Of a stretch of 64,000 nucleotides of DNA, positions 8,949-17,318 are shown one piece after another. A model generated the notes under the pieces. That model was not told the DNA's origin and searched no databases. It saw nothing but the letters and a program-made list of their open reading frames with translations. The DNA is taken from the NCBI RefSeq assembly GCF_011761355.1, contig NZ_JAASRW010000002.1:682001-746000 (forward strand), given 5' to 3'. The translations under genes and the position numbers were made by a program. Each line of letters begins with the position of its first letter. Positions within the stretch are counted from its first letter, which is position 1. The DNA is from Paenibacillus lupini (lineage in GTDB: Bacteria > Bacillota > Bacilli > Paenibacillales > Paenibacillaceae).

Positions 8949-10895
8949 GTGTTGCCGATGGCGGAACGATATAATTATCGTCAGGCGAATGATGTAGCTG
9001 CCGCGGCAGCTCATCGGATGGAAGAAGATACGCGAACAATATGGTTTGAGAACGAAGATATTCAAGCTGCAGACAGTCCATACTTGCTGCCTTTGCTTCA
9101 AGACAGCTTCGCAAGCTGGCGCAAGGATACGGAAGAGCAGCTTATGTTTGAGGATGGACAGTTCGTTTTGTTTGATTGGGAAATGAATTTGATAAGCTCA
9201 ACTGTGAAATTAGACTCGCAAGCCGATGTGATCTCCACTGCGCGGCAGGCGGCAGCCTCTATTATAGCATCAGGTACGACAGAAGAGGAGCATACACTGG
9301 GGGCTGTGGCCGTTCCAGTATACACTCGTTCAGATCATCGTCCTTTTTGTGTACTTGTTTATATAACGGAAACAAAACACAGCAGCGATAAACATGTTGC
9401 GCAGCTTAGTGCTATACATTTTCGGACATGCTTTTACCGACGATTTGAGCAGCTATATATCAAGGATCTGCTCATGCATCAGCAACGTACTGATAAAGAG
9501 GCAAGCAGGCGTGATGCGTTATTTCTGGCAGCTAAGCGGCTCTATGATCAGTTTGACGTCACATCGGTATTATCTGAGATGTTAAGCAGCCTTGAGCAGC
9601 TTTATCCGAACTCGGCAGCACATCTATTCCTGTCACAGGATCATGTGAATGGAGATCCCCGTGTTAGGCCGCTTGTATTTAAGAATGCAGCGCATGACCT
9701 GGTAGCCAAATCTTTTCTCGAGGGCAAGCTGGTGACGGAGCAAGACCGTGATGGAACGAAGAGACTCGCCGTGCCGATGACAGGCAAACAAGCAGCCTAT
9801 GGTGTATTATGCTTGACCGTTAATGCGGAAGGCTGGGATGATGCGGATTTACCGGCGTTCCTGCTTCTTGCTGATACGGCAGGGTCTGCATTTGAGAATG
9901 CAAAGCTGTATGAGCAATCGAATTTGCTTATTAATGAACTAAGACTGATTAACGAGCTGACGAAACGGTTGAATCAATCGCTCAAGCTGAAAGAGATATT
10001 CAAGTTCGCGACCACGGAACTTCTCGGCGTATTTGATGCAGATTATTGCTGTATTCTGCAGCTTAATAAAGAAAAGAATCAGTTTGTAGTCATGTCCAGT
10101 AACATTCCAGCCATGTCCAATGAGCATTTCTCACCGGAATACGGCTTTAGTGGCATCGTACATCGTACGAAAGAGCCGCTCATTATTTCGGATTATTGGC
10201 ATACGAGGGTTGTAAATTCGAAGTTGATGGATAATACAGGGGCGAGATCACTGATCGCTACGCCGATTCTGGTGGAATCTGAAGTTGAAGGCGTAATAAT
10301 GGTTGCTCATAAGAGTGCGAACTTTTTCTCCTACGATAATTATAAGCTGCTTCAGGTGATGTCTACCCATATCAGCCTTGCGATTACGAATGCATCACTG
10401 CATGCCGAAGTAAGAAGAATGGTTATTACCGATAATCTGACTGGGCTGCATGCTCGGCATTATCTGAATGAGCAAATTCAGAGCCGTCAGAGAAAAGATC
10501 CGCTTGGAGCGCTCATTCTTGTGGATATTGATCATTTCAAGCAAATCAACGATACATTTGGCCATCAAGTAGGTGATCAGATCTTGGTGCAGGTCAGCAA
10601 TATAATTCGAGGCTCCATTCGTCAGGGAGATATTGCGGCAAGATGGGGCGGAGAGGAACTAGCGGTATATTTACCGGGGATTCGTTCCGACCAAGCCTAC
10701 CGGATTGCAGAGCGGATCAGGACACATGTTGAAGCGGAGACCAAGCCGGTCGTAACGGTATCTTGCGGGGTGTCGGAATGGACATTCGAGAATGAGAAGA
10801 TAAGTGTAGAATCGTTGTTCTACAGGGCTGACATGGCGTTGTATGAGGCGAAAAATAACGGAAGAAATCGGATTTACGTTGGACAAGCCAACTAA
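8949..10895 (+). CDS. GAF-domain diguanylate cyclase (GGDEF protein)
   Basis: Predicted cytoplasmic enzyme making cyclic di-GMP from two GTP. An N-terminal region of about 170 residues has no clear family. Two GAF-like sensor domains follow (about 180-320 and 335-480), then a GGDEF domain (about 485-648). The active-site variant GGEEL is at 567-571, so catalysis should be retained, and RQGD five residues upstream fits the product-binding inhibitory I-site. There is no membrane segment, so the signal should be cytoplasmic. GGAAGGG precedes GTG at 8949, TTG at 8952 and ATG at 8958; the GTG or TTG is better spaced than the ATG. It is divergent from rpsD. The 150 bases upstream hold a TATAAT at about 8904 and a GAATTTT/AAAATTC inverted repeat. 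Confidence 0.9.
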   Translation: MLPMAERYNYRQANDVAAAAAHRMEEDTRTIWFENEDIQAADSPYLLPLLQDSFASWRKDTEEQLMFEDGQFVLFDWEMNLISSTVKLDSQADVISTARQAAASIIASGTTEEEHTLGAVAVPVYTRSDHRPFCVLVYITETKHSSDKHVAQLSAIHFRTCFYRRFEQLYIKDLLMHQQRTDKEASRRDALFLAAKRLYDQFDVTSVLSEMLSSLEQLYPNSAAHLFLSQDHVNGDPRVRPLVFKNAAHDLVAKSFLEGKLVTEQDRDGTKRLAVPMTGKQAAYGVLCLTVNAEGWDDADLPAFLLLADTAGSAFENAKLYEQSNLLINELRLINELTKRLNQSLKLKEIFKFATTELLGVFDADYCCILQLNKEKNQFVVMSSNIPAMSNEHFSPEYGFSGIVHRTKEPLIISDYWHTRVVNSKLMDNTGARSLIATPILVESEVEGVIMVAHKSANFFSYDNYKLLQVMSTHISLAITNASLHAEVRRMVITDNLTGLHARHYLNEQIQSRQRKDPLGALILVDIDHFKQINDTFGHQVGDQILVQVSNIIRGSIRQGDIAARWGGEELAVYLPGIRSDQAYRIAERIRTHVEAETKPVVTVSCGVSEWTFENEKISVESLFYRADMALYEAKNNGRNRIYVGQAN

Positions 10896-10914
10896 ATCCT
10901 GACCGCGTATTTGT

Positions 10915-10946
10915 AAGGACACCCTTTGAGGTGTCCTTTTCTTTTT
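10915..10946 (+). terminator. Terminator after the GGDEF gene
   Basis: AAGGACACC / GGTGTCCTT stem with a six-base loop, then a T-rich tail. Confidence 0.85.
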
Positions 10947-11019
10947 ATGAGCTCGAATAAGGCACTGACTGTTAAGGGGACGATAAGACTATATGGATGC
11001 ATTTACGGAGGTGTAGTAG

Positions 11020-11718
11020 ATGACAATAATTAAACATACCTTGACTGGGGTGACCCTTGCAGCGTTGCTGCTTGCTCTGGCTGGATGCTCGAATGCTAGC
11101 CGTCCTCCGGAGGAATGGCTGAACTTATCGATTGCTGGTCTTGAGGGAACGGACCAATATGCATTCTCAGGGCAAACAACGGTTTCAACAGCCGAAGGAT
11201 GGTCTTATGCTCCACGTACTTTTGAAGGTCATATTGAAGAGCATACGAAGCTGCATGCCAAGAATGAAGATGGTGAAGAGCTTCAGTGGAGTCCAATCGA
11301 GCTGCTCGAGAAAGTGAAAAATGCTGATAAACAAGTCAGTATTGATAATGCGGTATCGACTGCGGATACAGTAGCGCTTCATGTTGAGTTGAACGACCAG
11401 GAGGCAAACAAGCTGTGGAAGGAACAGCTTCAGCAGGAGATGAACAAACTTGCGTCTAATGCCCCATTAGAGGATGGAGCTTATAAGAAGGCATGGATGA
11501 AGGAACTTAATGAATCACGCAAGACAATGGACAAAATGCTTAAAACCTTGCAAGTAAAGTCACAATATGATGTTCTAATCGACCGAAATAGCCTTATTCC
11601 ACTCAAGCTTACTGAACACTCAACCTTTCAATATTCCTTATCAGGGAAAGATAAACAAGAGAAGCGGGATACAAGTGTGACATTCGATTCCTTTGATGGG
11701 ACGGGAACTGTTCAATAG
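11020..11718 (+). CDS. Lipoprotein of unknown function
   Basis: Signal peptide with lipobox LALAGC (Cys at about residue 23), so it should be lipid-anchored on the outer face of the membrane. The mature part of about 210 residues is Lys/Glu/Gln-rich, without Cys or catalytic motifs I recognise. Sequence such as YAFSGQTTVSTAEG near the start recalls beta-rich lipoproteins that wrap a lipid or substrate, but I make no functional call. GGAGG lies 10 bases before the ATG. It stands alone between the diguanylate cyclase and the aminopeptidase genes. Confidence 0.8.
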   Translation: MTIIKHTLTGVTLAALLLALAGCSNASRPPEEWLNLSIAGLEGTDQYAFSGQTTVSTAEGWSYAPRTFEGHIEEHTKLHAKNEDGEELQWSPIELLEKVKNADKQVSIDNAVSTADTVALHVELNDQEANKLWKEQLQQEMNKLASNAPLEDGAYKKAWMKELNESRKTMDKMLKTLQVKSQYDVLIDRNSLIPLKLTEHSTFQYSLSGKDKQEKRDTSVTFDSFDGTGTVQ

Positions 11719-11791
11719 GCGGTCAACGTGCTAATATGTTCGAAGGCTGTTTTTTCATAACAGTGCTTGAAAAGATGGAGGTTTGAGAAAT

Positions 11792-12907
11792 ATGCGTGAT
11801 GCAAGATTACAGAAGCTGGCAGCTAACCTTGTCGGCTACTCAATTGATGTACAGCCAGGCGAGAACGTACTGATCGACTTGATCGGTTTGGAGCTGGAGC
11901 TTGGGAAGTGTCTGATTGAAGAAGTGACCAAACGTGGCGGCAGACCGTTTGTAGAGCTGAGCGACCGCTCTGTTCTGCGTACGATGCTGACACATGCAAC
12001 CAAAGAGCAAATTGAGCTTTGGTCTAAGCTGGATTTGGAACGTATGGAGCAAATGCAAGGCTATATCGGTGTGCGTTCGGGTTCGAATGTGAATGAGCTG
12101 TCCGATGTTCCGAAAGAAAAAATGCGCTTATACGAGCAATTATACACACATCCCGTACATATGGAGGAGAGAGTGAAACGGACGAAGTGGGTTGTTCTTC
12201 GATATCCTACTCCTTCGATGGCGCAGCTGGCTAATATGAGCACAGAAGCGTTTGAGGATTTCTACTTTAACGTTTGTAATTTGGATTATGCGAAAATGGA
12301 CCGTGCACAAGATCCTCTGCAGTCGCTAATGTCCAGAACTGACCGTGTACGGATCGTATCGCCAGGTACTGACCTTACATTCTCTATTAACGGAATTGGT
12401 GCGAAAAAATGCTCCGGTCAGCGTAATATCCCTGATGGAGAAGTATTCTCTGCGCCTGTACGTGATTCCGTAAATGGTGTAATTACGTATAATGCACCAA
12501 GCGTATACTCGGGAACTACGTTCCAGAACATTTCGTTTACCTTCGAGAACGGTAAAATTGTCAAAGCGACAAGTAATGATACCGCGAAGCTGAATGAGAT
12601 ATTGGACAGCGATGAAGGCGCGCGTTATATCGGTGAGTTTGCGATTGGTTTTAATCCATACATTCTGCATCCAATGAACGATATATTGTTTGATGAGAAA
12701 ATTGCAGGCAGCCTGCATTTCACACCAGGTCAAGCGTATGAAGAGACGGATAATGGTAATCGATCTTCCATTCATTGGGATTTAGTGTTGATTCAACGTC
12801 CGGAATACGGTGGCGGAGAAATTTATTTCGATGATGTTTTGATTCGAAAAGACGGCGTTTTTGTACTGCCAGAGCTGGAAGCGCTAAATTCCGAAAATTT
12901 GAAATAA
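11792..12907 (+). CDS. M29 family metallo-aminopeptidase (AmpS-like)
   Basis: Cytoplasmic metal-dependent aminopeptidase removing N-terminal residues from peptides. The N-terminal MRDARLQKLAANLVGYS and the later GEFAIGFNP and SIHWDLV segments, which hold metal-ligand Glu/His/Asp candidates, are typical of the M29 (thermophilic aminopeptidase) family. At 371 residues it is slightly shorter than the usual 400-410. The ATG at 11792 is 10 bases after GGAGG; the TTG at 11783 is too close to that site. Confidence 0.88.
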   Translation: MRDARLQKLAANLVGYSIDVQPGENVLIDLIGLELELGKCLIEEVTKRGGRPFVELSDRSVLRTMLTHATKEQIELWSKLDLERMEQMQGYIGVRSGSNVNELSDVPKEKMRLYEQLYTHPVHMEERVKRTKWVVLRYPTPSMAQLANMSTEAFEDFYFNVCNLDYAKMDRAQDPLQSLMSRTDRVRIVSPGTDLTFSINGIGAKKCSGQRNIPDGEVFSAPVRDSVNGVITYNAPSVYSGTTFQNISFTFENGKIVKATSNDTAKLNEILDSDEGARYIGEFAIGFNPYILHPMNDILFDEKIAGSLHFTPGQAYEETDNGNRSSIHWDLVLIQRPEYGGGEIYFDDVLIRKDGVFVLPELEALNSENLK

Positions 12908-12937
12908 ATGAAATTGAAGCGTTTTTAAACTTTTCTC

Positions 12938-12966
12938 TTGATGGATGACATATTTCGGGTTATCAT
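12938..12966 (+). promoter_or_regulatory. Promoter of the HPr-like gene
   Basis: TTGATG at 12938-12943 and TATCAT at 12961-12966 with a 17-base spacer, about 40 bases before the start codon. Confidence 0.6.
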
Positions 12967-13008
12967 GAGGTCAAGGAAAGCTTTACTAATTAACTGGAGG
13001 GATTCCCC

Positions 13009-13251
13009 ATGTCCAACAATGCAGCTATCGTAGAAATTTCCCAAGCGGCTAGCCAATTCCGCTCCTCAATCGTTCTGCAAGCCGATAACAAATATATCGA
13101 CGTGAAGAGCATTCTTGGACTGTTTACGACGCTGGTAGGCGGTCACGCTTATGAGCTTCATGTTCATGGTCCAGACGCGGAAGAAGCAAAAGCAAAAATG
13201 GCTGAGATTTTCGCAAAACATAATTTGAACGTATCTGTAATTAGCGAATAG
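13009..13251 (+). CDS. HPr-like protein lacking the phospho-histidine segment
   Basis: Small protein of 80 residues with an HPr fold signature: SQAASQF at 11-17, then a KSILG motif in which S34 corresponds to Ser46 of HPr (the HPrK phosphorylation site), then an HPr-like C-terminal helix. In HPr the QAASKF segment is preceded by the His15 loop (GIHARPA). Here the protein starts just after that point, so the PTS phosphoacceptor histidine and the first strand are missing. The start is firm (GGAGGG seven bases upstream of ATG) and the gene has its own promoter and terminator. It cannot act as an ordinary PTS phosphocarrier; a Crh-like regulatory role is possible but unproven. Confidence 0.82.
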   Translation: MSNNAAIVEISQAASQFRSSIVLQADNKYIDVKSILGLFTTLVGGHAYELHVHGPDAEEAKAKMAEIFAKHNLNVSVISE

Positions 13252-13274
13252 GACCGTTTAGGTCAACCACAAAA

Positions 13275-13312
13275 ATGCGTTTCTTCTTTTAATTAAGAAG
13301 AGACGCTTTTTT
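13275..13312 (+). terminator. Terminator after the HPr-like gene
   Basis: GCGTTTCTTCTT pairs with AAGAAGAGACGC across a six-base loop, followed by six T. Confidence 0.85.
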
Positions 13313-13321
13313 GTTTTGTCC

Positions 13322-13350
13322 TTGTGTATTAGCTCTTTTTCGTCTAATAT
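13322..13350 (+). promoter_or_regulatory. Promoter of ylaN
   Basis: TTGTGT at 13322-13327 and TAATAT at 13345-13350, 17-base spacer. Confidence 0.55.
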
Positions 13351-13394
13351 AAAAGATATAGACGACGGCGGGTACACGCACAGGGGGGAAAACG

Positions 13395-13682
13395 ATGTCT
13401 TCACCGGAAGTCACGGTTCAATTGCATGAGAAAGCGCTTCGTCTCCTAACGGAAGATGCGAGTAAAATAGAAAAACTTATCGAAGTTCAGATGGAGAACT
13501 TGACGACCCGTCAGTGTCCGCTGTACGAAGAGGTTTTGGACACGCAAATGTATGGATTCTCGCGGGAGATTGACTTTGCTGTGCGCGCGGGGTTGATTGC
13601 TGAGCAAAGCGGGAAAGAGATGTTAAGCCGATTGGAGCGTAACCTCGCTCAATTGTATGAAGCATTAAATAATAAAGAGTAG
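13395..13682 (+). CDS. ylaN: YlaN family protein (DUF1507)
   Basis: Small all-helical cytoplasmic protein of 95 residues. The segments [19 protein letters not shown] and [15 protein letters not shown] are the hallmark of the YlaN family. YlaN has been linked to iron homeostasis (interaction with Fur, iron-sulfur cluster supply) in Bacillus and Staphylococcus. In B. subtilis ylaN sits beside ftsW (ylaO); here ftsW is about 3 kb away, so the neighbourhood is partly kept. It has its own promoter and a hairpin terminator that overlaps the stop. Confidence 0.93.
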   Translation: MSSPEVTVQLHEKALRLLTEDASKIEKLIEVQMENLTTRQCPLYEEVLDTQMYGFSREIDFAVRAGLIAEQSGKEMLSRLERNLAQLYEALNNKE

Positions 13683-13706
13683 ACTCCTTAAGGAGCCTAC
13701 TCTTTT
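13675..13706. terminator. Bidirectional terminator between ylaN and the Ca2+/H+ antiporter gene
   Basis: AAGAGTAGACTCCTT / AAGGAGCCTACTCTTT hairpin; overlaps the ylaN stop codon. Confidence 0.8.
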
Positions 13707-13721
13707 TCTTTGTAGCAGTAA

Positions 13722-14783
13722 TTATACGAGATAGAAGGCAACACCTAGAATGACGTACACCATAAGTAAGAGGAAACCCTCGTACCAGTTCGTCGTACCA
13801 TCCCTCGATACCGACTTCGCAATAAATACTGATACGCCAATGGCGGTTAATTCAATAGGGGAGAAGATGATGTCCATCGTCTGTCCGCCCATTACTGTGC
13901 TAAGCAAGATTAACACCGGGGCAACGAATAGGGCAATCTGCAAGCTGCTGCCGATCGCGATCTCAACTGCTGCACCGATTTTATTTTTCATCGCCAGCAT
14001 AACCGCTGCACTATGTTCAGCTGCATTACCGATAATCGCGATCACGAATGCACCAACAAACAGCTCGGATAAGCCGAATTTCTCAGAGAAGCTGTCAAGC
14101 GTATGGACAAGCCATTCGCTGACGAAAGCAACCATAACGGTTGCGATAAGCAGGAATACAATGGACATGCCCTTCGACCAGGCAGGTTCTTCGCCATGAT
14201 CGGCATTCATTTCTTTGTCCGCAAGTACATCCTTGTGGGTAATCATAGAGAATACAAGCCACAGGATATAAGAAACGATAAGGATACATGCTACGGTAAT
14301 GCTGAGGAAATGATCTTTGTTCAGGGAGAAATGCTCAGCCCCAACAAAGACAGCTGGTACAAACAAACCGATTACTGCCATAATCATAAGTGTAGCATTG
14401 TGCTCGGCCAACTGATTATTGAAGAACTGCTGTTTGAACTTGATGCCACCTGCAAGAAGGCTAAGCCCGAGAACAAGAAGCAGGTTACCAATAATCGAGC
14501 CAGTAATACTTGCTTTTACCGTATCGAACAAGCCCTCTTTAACGAGGAAAATCGCGATAATCAGTTCCGCCGCGTTACCAAATGTGGCGTTAAGAAATCC
14601 GCCAAGCCGTTGTCCCGCGTAGTGTGCAACACTCTCGGTCGCCTTGCCAAGAAAGCCAGCCACGAATACAACTGCGATGGCAGAAATGATAAATTGAAGC
14701 GTCATGTCCCAATGGGCAAAATGCCCGATAGCGCTTAAGGCGAACATTACGATTAATCCGCCGTAAAACAATTTCTGTCTCAC
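13722..14783 (-). CDS. Calcium/proton exchanger (CaCA family, ChaA/Cax-like)
   Basis: Integral membrane antiporter expected to expel Ca2+ in exchange for H+. About 11 hydrophobic segments are visible, with the two inverted alpha-repeat motifs of the CaCA superfamily: GNAAELIIAIFLVKEG in the first half and GNAAEHSAAVMLAMKNK in the second. Length of about 353 residues matches bacterial Cax proteins such as YfkE. The GAAGAGGTGG ribosome site suits GTG at 14783 or TTG at 14786; a GTG at 14792 would overlap it. It converges on ylaN and is divergent from the Asp23/Gls24 gene. Confidence 0.92.
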   Translation of the reverse strand: MRQKLFYGGLIVMFALSAIGHFAHWDMTLQFIISAIAVVFVAGFLGKATESVAHYAGQRLGGFLNATFGNAAELIIAIFLVKEGLFDTVKASITGSIIGNLLLVLGLSLLAGGIKFKQQFFNNQLAEHNATLMIMAVIGLFVPAVFVGAEHFSLNKDHFLSITVACILIVSYILWLVFSMITHKDVLADKEMNADHGEEPAWSKGMSIVFLLIATVMVAFVSEWLVHTLDSFSEKFGLSELFVGAFVIAIIGNAAEHSAAVMLAMKNKIGAAVEIAIGSSLQIALFVAPVLILLSTVMGGQTMDIIFSPIELTAIGVSVFIAKSVSRDGTTNWYEGFLLLMVYVILGVAFYLV

Positions 14784-14900
14784 CAATTCCACCTCTTCAA
14801 CTATGTCTAAAAATCATTATTAATCATAACGAAAAAAGACAACCATGTAAACTTTTCCATAAATATTGTACACTTGTCTATCGAAGATGAACTTCCTTTC

Positions 14901-14929
14901 TTGCTTCACGCTGAGCCATCCATTACAAT
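14901..14929 (+). promoter_or_regulatory. Promoter of the Asp23/Gls24 gene
   Basis: TTGCTT at 14901-14906, 17-base spacer, TACAAT at 14924-14929. Confidence 0.6.
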
Positions 14930-14962
14930 AATGATATATGGCAAATTGAGGAGTGGAATGAA

Positions 14963-15343
14963 ATGAACGAGGACCTTCAAACAGGCATTATCCGTATTTC
15001 AGACGATGTAGTGGCAACGATTGCGGGACTCGCAGCGCTTGAGACTCCAGGCATTGCCGGAATGTCAGGCGGGATCTCCGAAGGGCTCGCGAAGCGGCTT
15101 AGCGGTAAAAACGTTCAAAAAGGTGTATCGGTAGAAGTAGGTCAGCTTGAGGCGGCGATCGATCTTCGCATTATCATTCATTATGGCATTCCGATTCAAG
15201 AGGTGTGCAGACAGCTGCAGCTGAATGTACGTGAGTCCGTTGAGAATATGACTGGTCTTAACGTCGTAGAAGTTAATGTGAAAGTGGAAGGCGTTGCTTT
15301 CAAAGAGGAAGAAATTGAAGAACCGCAACATCGGTTGAAATAG
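14963..15343 (+). CDS. Asp23/Gls24 family envelope stress protein
   Basis: Protein of 126 residues with the DUF322 pattern: a regular core ISDDVVATIAGLAALETPGIAGM, a GVSVEV strand, then IHYGIPIQEVCRQLQLNVRESV and a final VNVKVEGV strand. Members form membrane-associated or cytosolic envelope-stress factors (Asp23, Gls24, YqhY). A second family member, yloU, lies at 54.9 kb. It is a single gene with its own promoter and a terminator shared with ftsW. Confidence 0.9.
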   Translation: MNEDLQTGIIRISDDVVATIAGLAALETPGIAGMSGGISEGLAKRLSGKNVQKGVSVEVGQLEAAIDLRIIIHYGIPIQEVCRQLQLNVRESVENMTGLNVVEVNVKVEGVAFKEEEIEEPQHRLK

Positions 15344-15363
15344 TCTAAGAGCACCCACATACA

Positions 15364-15408
15364 TAAAAAAGGCTGAATTCGTTCATTTGAACGGTTCAGC
15401 CTTTTTTA
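15364..15408. terminator. Bidirectional terminator between the Asp23/Gls24 gene and ftsW
   Basis: AAAAAAGGCTGAA... pairs with TTCAGCCTTTTTT around a GTTCA/TGAAC inner stem; overlaps the ftsW stop on the other strand. Confidence 0.85.
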
Positions 15409-16578
15409 TATATGAGTGCGTTTTGAACGTACGGGCTTGTCCTGCTTATTCGCTTCTCGGGAAATGCTGAGAAGCACCCCCATGCACATAAGACTAACTA
15501 AGAGGGAAGAGCCTCCATAGCTGACAAATGGCAGCGTTACACCAGTAAGCGGTATAGCGCCTGTAACCCCGCCGACATTAATGAAGGCTTGCATGCCGAA
15601 TAATCCGACAATACCTACTCCAACAATGGTTCCATATTGATCTGGACAGCGAAGAGCAACAATGAGTGCCCGCCAGAGGAAAATCAGGAAGAACAGGAGA
15701 AACAAGCTTGCGCCGATAAATCCAAGTTCCTCAGCTATGACGGAAAAGATAAAGTCATTATAAGGATAATCCAAGTAGTGCAGTTTTTGAACACTCTCTC
15801 CAAAGCCTGCCCCCATAAACCCGCCATGTCCAAGCGCCTGCAGGGAGGATACAAGCTGGAAGCTTGTATTTTGTTGATCTGCAAGCGGATCAAGAAAGGC
15901 TGTAAATCGGGCAATTCGGTAGCTATTAGGATTAGTTGCCATGCTAATGCTAACCATGATGAGTACAATAATCCCAAGTATACTGCCAACAAGGCCTACT
16001 TGCTTCAGATTAGCGCCACCAGCAATGATCATAATTGCTGCACATGAGGCTAGTACCAGACAAGAGCCTAGATCCGGTTGTAACATAATGAGGCCACAGA
16101 TCAATCCTACGATGAGAAGAACCGGCAGCAGCCCTTTCTTGAAGTCCCGAAACTTCTCGCTTTTCTTGGAGATGAGTGCTCCTAAGTAAAGGATTATTGC
16201 GAGCTTGGCCGGTTCCGTAGGTTGAAAGCTAAATGGGCCAAGATTAAACCAGCTATGTGCGCCATTAATGTTCGAAGCTGTGAATGGTACGATCATCAAC
16301 ATAAATAGTACGGGGATAAATAAGATTAGAAATCCCCGCTTGAAGACGGTATAAGGCAGATTCATGAGGAAGAGCATCGTGAAGATCCCGAGAATCGCCC
16401 ACATTAGCTGCCGCTTCGTAAAGTATAAAGCGTCATTATTGAATTCTGATGATACAAGTGCAATGTTCGAGCTTGCGCTGAACACCATAACAAGTCCAAA
16501 GCCTACTAGCAGAAGCGTTAAAATAAGAAGCAGAAAGTCCGGTCTTCCACGACTGCCATTCTGCGGAGTCTTCTTCAT
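15406..16578 (-). CDS. ftsW: FtsW-type peptidoglycan glycosyltransferase (SEDS family)
   Basis: Polytopic SEDS glycosyltransferase that polymerises lipid II, probably at the division septum. About ten membrane segments and SEDS signatures are visible, including FNLGPFSFQPTEPAKLA, LQPDLGSC and the C-terminal LPFVSYGGSSLL. The 390-residue length and closeness to ylaN (its neighbour in B. subtilis) support FtsW over RodA or SpoVE, though the SEDS paralogues are alike. The ATG at 16578 follows the yugN TAG by one base (TAGTATG), so translational coupling is likely; a TTG at 16587 is also in frame. Confidence 0.88.
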   Translation of the reverse strand: MKKTPQNGSRGRPDFLLLILTLLLVGFGLVMVFSASSNIALVSSEFNNDALYFTKRQLMWAILGIFTMLFLMNLPYTVFKRGFLILFIPVLFMLMIVPFTASNINGAHSWFNLGPFSFQPTEPAKLAIILYLGALISKKSEKFRDFKKGLLPVLLIVGLICGLIMLQPDLGSCLVLASCAAIMIIAGGANLKQVGLVGSILGIIVLIMVSISMATNPNSYRIARFTAFLDPLADQQNTSFQLVSSLQALGHGGFMGAGFGESVQKLHYLDYPYNDFIFSVIAEELGFIGASLFLLFFLIFLWRALIVALRCPDQYGTIVGVGIVGLFGMQAFINVGGVTGAIPLTGVTLPFVSYGGSSLLVSLMCMGVLLSISREANKQDKPVRSKRTHI

Positions 16579-16579
16579 A

Positions 16580-16924
16580 CTAGGCAAGAAGCTGTTTCAG
16601 TTGACTAAGGCGTTGAGTCGCAATCGCCATTAATGGCTGTGGAACTGGCGATTCGTATTCAAGGCCGTGAGGGAAAGTTGCTTTACCAATGTATACGTGT
16701 TCGATAGCAAGTACAGCATTAGGATTTTCGAGTTTGCCTTCAACCGCACGAGTATTGATACGAAGGAAGTACTCAGATTGCGTTGCTGGATCCTCTAATT
16801 TGAGATCGTATGTAGCGCGATAGTACTCCCACTGCCAACGAACAAAGCCAAGCTGCTCGGCAGAATCGTCCAGATGAGCCAAATCACTTTGAAGGCCATC
16901 AAGGCCCGAGTTTTCAATAATCAT
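16580..16924 (-). CDS. yugN: YugN-like family protein
   Basis: Protein of 114 residues matching the YugN-like family of Bacillales: an N-terminal MIIENSGL, then the FVRWQWEYYRATYDLKLED core, a strand NTRAVEGKLENPNAVLAIE and a GKATFPHGLEYE segment. No biochemical function is established. AGGAGG precedes the ATG. It is upstream of and coupled to ftsW on the same transcript. Confidence 0.82.
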   Translation of the reverse strand: MIIENSGLDGLQSDLAHLDDSAEQLGFVRWQWEYYRATYDLKLEDPATQSEYFLRINTRAVEGKLENPNAVLAIEHVYIGKATFPHGLEYESPVPQPLMAIATQRLSQLKQLLA

Positions 16925-17204
16925 CGTTATTTCCTCCTATAAGTTGCTTCTAATATTTGCTTGTTTACTTCTACATTCTTTTCCCATGATAGTATGTTTC
17001 CCCAGTCAGCGCAAGCCTTACTCTCGATGAGCAATCGCTATACCTATGCCGTATCGCTTCGTTCTGTTAGAATAGATTGAAAAGGATGCTTCGGTTGTTT
17101 CGGTCGAGCCTTCCTTGCGGTTTGTTTCTTTATTAGATAACTTAATATCAGTGAAAACAAACGCGCAAAAGTCAGACTCAACTCGAAACAACCTTCGCTA
17201 AAAT
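16925..17204. other. Intergenic region between divergent yugN and the M20 gene
   Basis: About 280 bases without a gene. It must hold the yugN-ftsW promoter on the minus strand (a TACTAT -10 candidate near 16990) and possibly the 5' part of the M20 promoter. I see no conserved RNA structure. The repeat array that follows is listed separately. Confidence 0.5.
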
Positions 17205-17302
17205 TCTGTTCCACAAAACTTTTGGTTAATGCTTACGAAGTAGTTTTGTTCCACAAAACTTAAGCTAATGCTTATGAAGTGAGTTTGTTACACAAAACTT
17301 TG
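17205..17302 (+). repeat. Three-copy, 40-nt-period repeat with palindromic core before the M20 gene
   Basis: The 14-base core TGTTCCACAAAACT occurs at 17207-17220 and 17247-17260, and as TGTTACACAAAACT at 17286-17299, with periods of 40 and 39 bases. The second copy is part of a perfect inverted repeat AGTTTTGT-TCC-ACAAAACT (17242-17260). Between cores a second conserved stretch, TAATGCTTA(C/T)GAAGT, repeats. The last copy ends four bases before the ribosome site. Spacing near four helical turns puts all cores on one face of the DNA, as in operator arrays. Confidence 0.85.
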
Positions 17303-17318
17303 AGGAGGCAAGCTTACA

